Source: Agrypnia vestita (taxonomy: Eukaryota > Arthropoda > Insecta > Trichoptera > Phryganeidae). From it: 64,000 nucleotides of DNA. The stretch covers positions 39,173-103,172 of the forward strand of contig JADDOH010023133.1 of assembly GCA_016648135.1 (NCBI GenBank), given 5' to 3'. The stretch's first letter is position 1; every line of letters starts with the position of its first letter. Below, in pieces: positions 63,101-64,000 of this stretch. The notes below the pieces were generated by a model that saw only the letters and a list, made by a program, of their open reading frames with translations, made no database searches and had not been told where the DNA came from. The position numbers and the translations under genes are program-made.

Positions 63101-64000
63101 TCATATAATCTTGTTCAAATCGTTATCATTTAATATTTTTATTATTTTAGAGTTATCTGTTGCGCGTACGTATATAAATCCATTACAATTAACCCACGAG
63201 TATTTATATTGCGTTTGTTTAGCAATATCGCGAACTTTTTTGTATAAATTTCTATTAGATTTGGTTAAGTTAACGTTAACATAAATTAGACCAGTGGAGT
63301 TAGTAAATCCCAAGTTAGCGGCAGTAAGACCCTTATGGCGCCGCGCCTCTTTTAACAGTAGATCTCTCTTTAGCTTGCTTCTGAAGCGCAGTACATGGAT
63401 GGTGCGTTGAACGGCTGTGTGAGTTTGACCGGATACTGATAGCTGCGACGGCCTGGATTGGCCAACACCGCCAATAGTGACTGCATGATTGGAGGTGGCG
63501 GGTAACGTAATAGTGTGCGAGTATTCGATGTCATCTTCGTTCAGTTCGATATTGTAACATCTGGCTAAATTTTTGAATGTGTCGAACAAATGAGTTTCAC
63601 TAATCGGAGGAAGGCCGTGGATTTCGATGTTTTTTGAACGCTGCCATTGTTCTTGTTGGTTCAATGTGTCCCTTTGTTGATTAAGATCAGTCTTTAGTAA
63701 CTTCAGTTCCTCTTCAAGATTGTCAAGAGGTTTGATTCTCTTATCCAATTCCGACACCCTATTGTCTACTTCAACGATCCGGTTCAAGCAGAAATCAATC
63801 GATTTACTTATTTCGGTTTTTAAGTTCGATAATTCTGTTTTAAATTCCTGTCTGATTTTCGTGATTTCTTCGAGAATGGAAGCAATATTCTCCTCCAATG
63901 AGTTGTTTAAAGGCTTATTGGTGGTCTTTGTACTTATTGTGTCTTGGAAGAGGCTAGTGCAATTTTTTTTACACTTCCAACTTTTTGATTTGTCACCAAG
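63101..64000 (-). CDS. LINE ORF1 (coiled coil plus nucleic-acid-binding C-terminus), cut by window edge
   Basis: The frame is open across the right edge, so the start is not in the window; TTG at 63898 is not the true start. The upstream visible part reads GDKSKSWKCKKNCTSLFQDT, the W.C..C end of a PHD-type zinc finger as found in ORF1 of this LINE group. Then come a coiled coil (about 63890-63650: ILEEITKIRQEFKTELSNLK and heptads), NIEIHGLPP (63620), and a C-terminal domain (RTIHVLRFRSKLKRDLLL, GLIYVNVNLTKSNRNLYKKV) resembling the domain named after baculovirus FP protein. Such proteins bind element RNA as trimers. No stop is seen inside. Confidence 0.85.
   Translation of the reverse strand, partial: LGDKSKSWKCKKNCTSLFQDTISTKTTNKPLNNSLEENIASILEEITKIRQEFKTELSNLKTEISKSIDFCLNRIVEVDNRVSELDKRIKPLDNLEEELKLLKTDLNQQRDTLNQQEQWQRSKNIEIHGLPPISETHLFDTFKNLARCYNIELNEDDIEYSHTITLPATSNHAVTIGGVGQSRPSQLSVSGQTHTAVQRTIHVLRFRSKLKRDLLLKEARRHKGLTAANLGFTNSTGLIYVNVNLTKSNRNLYKKVRDIAKQTQYKYSWVNCNGFIYVRATDNSKIIKILNDNDLNKII

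Larger units (their letters stand above)
59413..64000 (-). mobile_element. Nearly complete CR1/Jockey-group LINE, inserted in the pogo gene
   Basis: Minus-strand order from the right edge: ORF1 (from beyond 64000 to 63101), endonuclease (62847-61684), reverse transcriptase (to about 59878), 3' untranslated region (59877-59440) and an AAAT-type tail ending at 59413. The tail abuts codons of the pogo transposase, so the LINE is the younger element. Its 5' end and the second copy of any target duplication lie outside the window. Two frameshifts make ORF2 non-functional. Assignment within the CR1/Jockey group is not certain. Confidence 0.88.

Noticed and set aside
1..64000. CRISPR arrays, bacterial operons, riboswitches
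   Set aside because: No regular short direct repeats with unique spacers, no ribosome-binding-site-led gene series. Sequence character is that of an insect genome.

Overview
The window is eukaryotic, AT-rich, and almost entirely made of transposable elements and their remains. It most likely comes from an insect, and by inference a moth or butterfly (Lepidoptera). The pointers are a cecropia-type mariner with ends beginning TTAGGTCCTTACATATG, Helitron ends of the form hairpin plus CTAGT, many RTE-type LINE tails ending in (GAA)n, GIY-YIG remnants of Penelope-like elements, and the short GTGGGGGTAGGCAGAG repeat. No bacterial operon, rRNA, CRISPR or complete host gene was found. One possible host exon starts at 55853, and every other convincing reading frame belongs to a mobile element.

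Layout. 0-9 kb: hAT-like, Tc1/mariner-like and fold-back MITEs, RTE LINE 3' ends, and a Penelope-like GIY-YIG remnant with an inverted partner. 9-18 kb: a hAT-type MITE carrying a GGGATCCCGCGAGATC minisatellite, two tRNA-like sequences, two TTAA-flanked piggyBac-like elements, a first Helitron and an old mariner helix-turn-helix. 18-25 kb: GCATGC-rich palindromic element E1, a two-block dispersed repeat, a full-length mariner with two nonsense codons (22149-23435), and inverted-repeat element F with perfect 82-bp arms. 25.7-28.05 kb: a second Helitron containing about fifteen units of a ~117-bp tandem repeat packed with inverted GAA/TTC pentamers, the pattern bound by heat-shock factor. 28-36 kb: a CR1-like LINE end with target-site duplication, a hAT MITE built of TATCGATA, a TAA-flanked Harbinger-like element nested in element E2 and carrying an unrecognised open frame, and a Helitron end fused to a 5'-truncated mariner. 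36-48 kb: more RTE and CR1-like pieces interrupted by later insertions with clean duplications, MITE copies, element E3, and a second Penelope remnant. 48-56 kb: mostly unremarkable AT-rich DNA, with a solo LTR (51182-51988) and the candidate exon. 56-64 kb: a pogo-superfamily DNA transposon (transposase 57173-59407, minus strand), cut at its N-terminus by a nearly complete LINE (minus strand, 59413 to beyond the right edge) with PHD-like/coiled-coil ORF1, endonuclease and reverse transcriptase.

The genes do not form a pathway. The window is a stratified record of nested insertions, and several interrupted reading frames and short duplications give the order of events. All coding elements seen carry at least one disabling change. 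The observation most worth pursuing is the heat-shock-element-like array inside a Helitron.
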